Shown piece by piece: positions 62,916 to 64,000 of a DNA stretch of 64,000 bases. The notes under the pieces are model-generated. The model was not told the DNA's origin. It made no database searches and saw nothing but the letters and a program-made list of their open reading frames with translations. The stretch's first letter is position 1; each line of letters starts with the position of its first letter. Source of the stretch: Streptomyces sp. NBC_00414 (GTDB taxonomy: Bacteria > Actinomycetota > Actinomycetes > Streptomycetales > Streptomycetaceae); the NCBI RefSeq assembly GCF_036038375.1, contig NZ_CP107935.1, positions 6,944,001 to 7,008,000 on the forward strand. Reading direction: 5' to 3'. Position numbers and translations under genes: made by a program.

Positions 62916-62955
62916 GGGGCATCCCTGCGGCCCGTAGGAGACGCAAGGATGCCCC
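62916..62955. terminator. Hairpin after the truncated S51 gene
   Basis: Arms 62916-62929 (GGGGCATCCCTGCG) and 62942-62955 pair at 13 of 14 positions with a 12-base loop. It lies between convergent genes and can serve both. Confidence 0.8.
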
Positions 62956-62970
62956 GAACCGCCTCCGAAA

Positions 62971-63003
62971 GCGGATCAGACGCGGATCAGACGCGGATCA
63001 GAA
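62971..63003. repeat. 11-bp tandem repeat, three units
   Basis: GCGGATCAGAC is repeated three times (last unit ends AA), just beyond the secreted-protein stop codon at 63021. A second small array, GTGACGTGAT twice, is at 62875-62894. Neither has an obvious role. Confidence 0.75.
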
Positions 63004-63020
63004 GGGCTTCCGGAGCGTGC

Positions 63021-63314
63021 TCAGCCCTTCTGGAGCCACAGCTTGTAGGTGCTTCCGCTCCAGCGGCAGTCCCAGCTGTAGACGTTCGAGTAGTTGTCCC
63101 AGTACCACGAACCACGTGTGTCGCAGGGGGCGAGCCGGTTGAAGGTCTCGCCCGTGTTGACCCAGTAGAGCGGGACCGCGCTGGGCTCCGCCGCCGTGGA
63201 CGCGGCGGCCGGCGGCACCGCTGCCGGCGCGGCGGCAGCGGCGGGGAACGCGGTTGTCCCGAGTATGAGCGCGGCTCCGATTCCGACGCCTCCGAGGAGA
63301 TTGCGGATATGCAT
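63021..63314 (-). CDS. Small secreted protein, aromatic-rich
   Basis: A 97-residue protein with a clear signal peptide (about 1-28, ending AAAAA) and an Ala/Pro linker; the mature C-terminal half (about 48-97) is rich in Trp, Tyr and Ser with two Cys (LAPCDTRG and YSWDCRWS) that may form a disulfide. The pattern YWVNTGETFNRLAPC does not match a family I can name. The start ATG 63314 has AAGGAG seven bases upstream, so expression is likely. Confidence 0.75.
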   Translation of the reverse strand: MHIRNLLGGVGIGAALILGTTAFPAAAAAPAAVPPAAASTAAEPSAVPLYWVNTGETFNRLAPCDTRGSWYWDNYSNVYSWDCRWSGSTYKLWLQKG

Positions 63315-63491
63315 GGCTGACTCCTTGGTCCGTTGATTCTCATGACCTGATCGGTCCAGACGATCCGGTCGAGAGTTTTGCGCGCGTCTGCCGGCACGGC
63401 GAAAACGTGGAACGGCGAACGCAATGTCCCTCGACCGGCTGGGCCAACGGAAGCCTCACCGGTGAGCGTCGGGCGGAGCAACAGTGAATTC

Positions 63492-63558
63492 CTGTCCCGG
63501 ACAGCAGAATTCCTGTCCGGCATGGTCGGATACCTTGTCCGGGCTCTGTCCGGGACAG
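63492..63558. promoter_or_regulatory. Repeated CTGTCC-n-GGACAG palindromes
   Basis: In the 323-bp gap 63315-63637, CTGTCCCGGACAG (63492-63504) and CTGTCCGGGACAG (63546-63558) are 13-bp palindromes 54 bp apart. Two further half-sites (CTGTCCGG near 63512, TTGTCCGG near 63536) and a GAATTCCTGTCC direct repeat fill the interval. It looks like a regulator-binding array upstream of the small secreted-protein gene, or less likely a terminator of the gene at 63638. Confidence 0.5.
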
Positions 63559-63637
63559 CGCCGGAGAGGGGGCGGGCCGCTCATACGAGACGCGTACGAG
63601 ACGCGAGGGCAGAGCGGGACCCCCCGCGCGGGTGGCC

Positions 63638-64000
63638 TCAGGGGGCGCAGACCCCGCTGCACGGTCCCAGCCACAGGGGACCGCAGCCGAAATCGGTCCA
63701 GTTGCACCAGTACGGATGGGAGTAGCACTTCATGTTGCAGCTCCCGGTCCCCCCGCACTGGGAATTGCAGTCCATGACCTGGATGCCCTGACCGCCGCGA
63801 GGCGCCGCGCCCTGGGTGTCGGCGGGGCCCAGCGTCATGAGGATCGCCCGCGCCCCGCTCTCACCGAACGCCTCCACGGCCGCCGTCCGCAGCTCTTCGG
63901 CGGCCGCTGCCTGGCGTCGCCCCGCGATGATCTGCGGTGCCAGCCGTGTCGCGTCGTCCAGGACGGCGGACTGCTCGGCCGACAGACCGGGGTGTGTCTT
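63638..64000 (-). CDS. Cysteine-rich fulvocin-C-like bacteriocin precursor (5' end outside window)
   Basis: Open to the right edge, so only the C-terminal ~120 residues are visible. A helical leader-like part (LSAEQSAVLDDATRLAPQII, then VEAFGESGARAILMTLGP) is followed by a 45-residue Cys-rich tail: MDCNSQCGGTGSCNMKC, then YWCNWTDFGC and GPCSGVC, eight Cys in all. The tail resembles the disulfide-rich core of fulvocin C, and the N-terminal helix pattern fits fulvocin-C-related precursors. Antibacterial activity is inference; a toxin-like or adhesion role is possible. An in-frame GTG at 63877 is internal. Confidence 0.65.
   Translation of the reverse strand, partial: KTHPGLSAEQSAVLDDATRLAPQIIAGRRQAAAAEELRTAAVEAFGESGARAILMTLGPADTQGAAPRGGQGIQVMDCNSQCGGTGSCNMKCYSHPYWCNWTDFGCGPLWLGPCSGVCAP

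Overview
The window reads as a chromosomal core segment of a Streptomyces (high-GC actinomycete). The evidence is very high G+C with strong third-position GC, GTG starts, ATGA/TGATG-coupled operons, HrdA- and Mbl-type proteins, sortase-linked surface proteins, and the dispersed palindromic repeat with core GGGGCGCGGGGAAC. From memory and unchecked, the gene order (ppdK, nirB, SoxR-box FMN reductase, nasA, dgt, dnaG, hrdA, mbl, matB) resembles the S. coelicolor SCO2494 to SCO2443 interval. I see no prophage, insertion sequence or CRISPR array.

Layout. 1-7.3 kb: 3' end of ppdK, an SDR/LysR divergent pair, an Excalibur surface protein, a PhoX-like protein, and a coupled carbonic anhydrase/SulP pair. 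7.5-10 kb: an OmpR-type two-component system with an unusually long linker in the regulator. 10.1-14.5 kb: the nitrite reductase operon (extra FAD reductase, nirB, nirD) behind a textbook four-part GlnR box. 14.7-18.2 kb: a NarL-type two-component system and a TauE/SafE permease. 18.3-24 kb: class F sortase with a probable substrate, a SoxR-box FMN reductase, a phosphotransferase, an M4 protease and a gamma-glutamylcyclotransferase. 24-28.6 kb: assimilatory nitrate reductase nasA, a tendamistat-like secreted protein, a SanA/YdcF protein and a sirohydrochlorin chelatase. 28.8-35 kb: dgt, a ferredoxin-reductase-like flavoprotein, dnaG and hrdA. 35.2-41 kb: a heterodimeric ABC exporter, an FGGY kinase and a small YtxH-like protein. 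41.1-41.5 kb: two tRNA-Asn and one CAT-anticodon tRNA. 41.9-44.7 kb: a GAF histidine kinase with a degenerate ATPase domain, and mbl. 44.9-53.0 kb: a four-gene operon (trypsin-co-occurring protein, trypsin/VMAP-C-like protease, MoxR AAA ATPase, 1,628-residue SAV_2336-type multidomain protein). 53.3-57 kb: a large secreted S8 protease. 57.1-62.8 kb: a malonate-type operon (matC, matB, fused carboxyltransferase) divergent from a GntR/FCD regulator, then a truncated S51 peptidase. 63-64 kb: a small secreted protein and the 3' part of a cysteine-rich fulvocin-C-like precursor.

How the genes work together. nasA, the nir operon and the chelatase (supplying siroheme for NirB) form a nitrate-to-ammonium module; each has a GlnR-like site ending 23-24 bp from its start codon. 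The 44.9-53.0 kb operon has the composition of the NTP-dependent, protease-containing conflict systems of multicellular bacteria, and is the best candidate for an incompletely described system: its largest protein joins a SAV_2336 region, a pseudokinase, a SARP-like DNA-binding/BTAD unit and a HAD domain that appears to have lost its nucleophile. The malonate operon replaces the usual MatA decarboxylase with a fused AccD/AccA-like protein and carries two matching 11-bp palindromes in its divergent promoter region.
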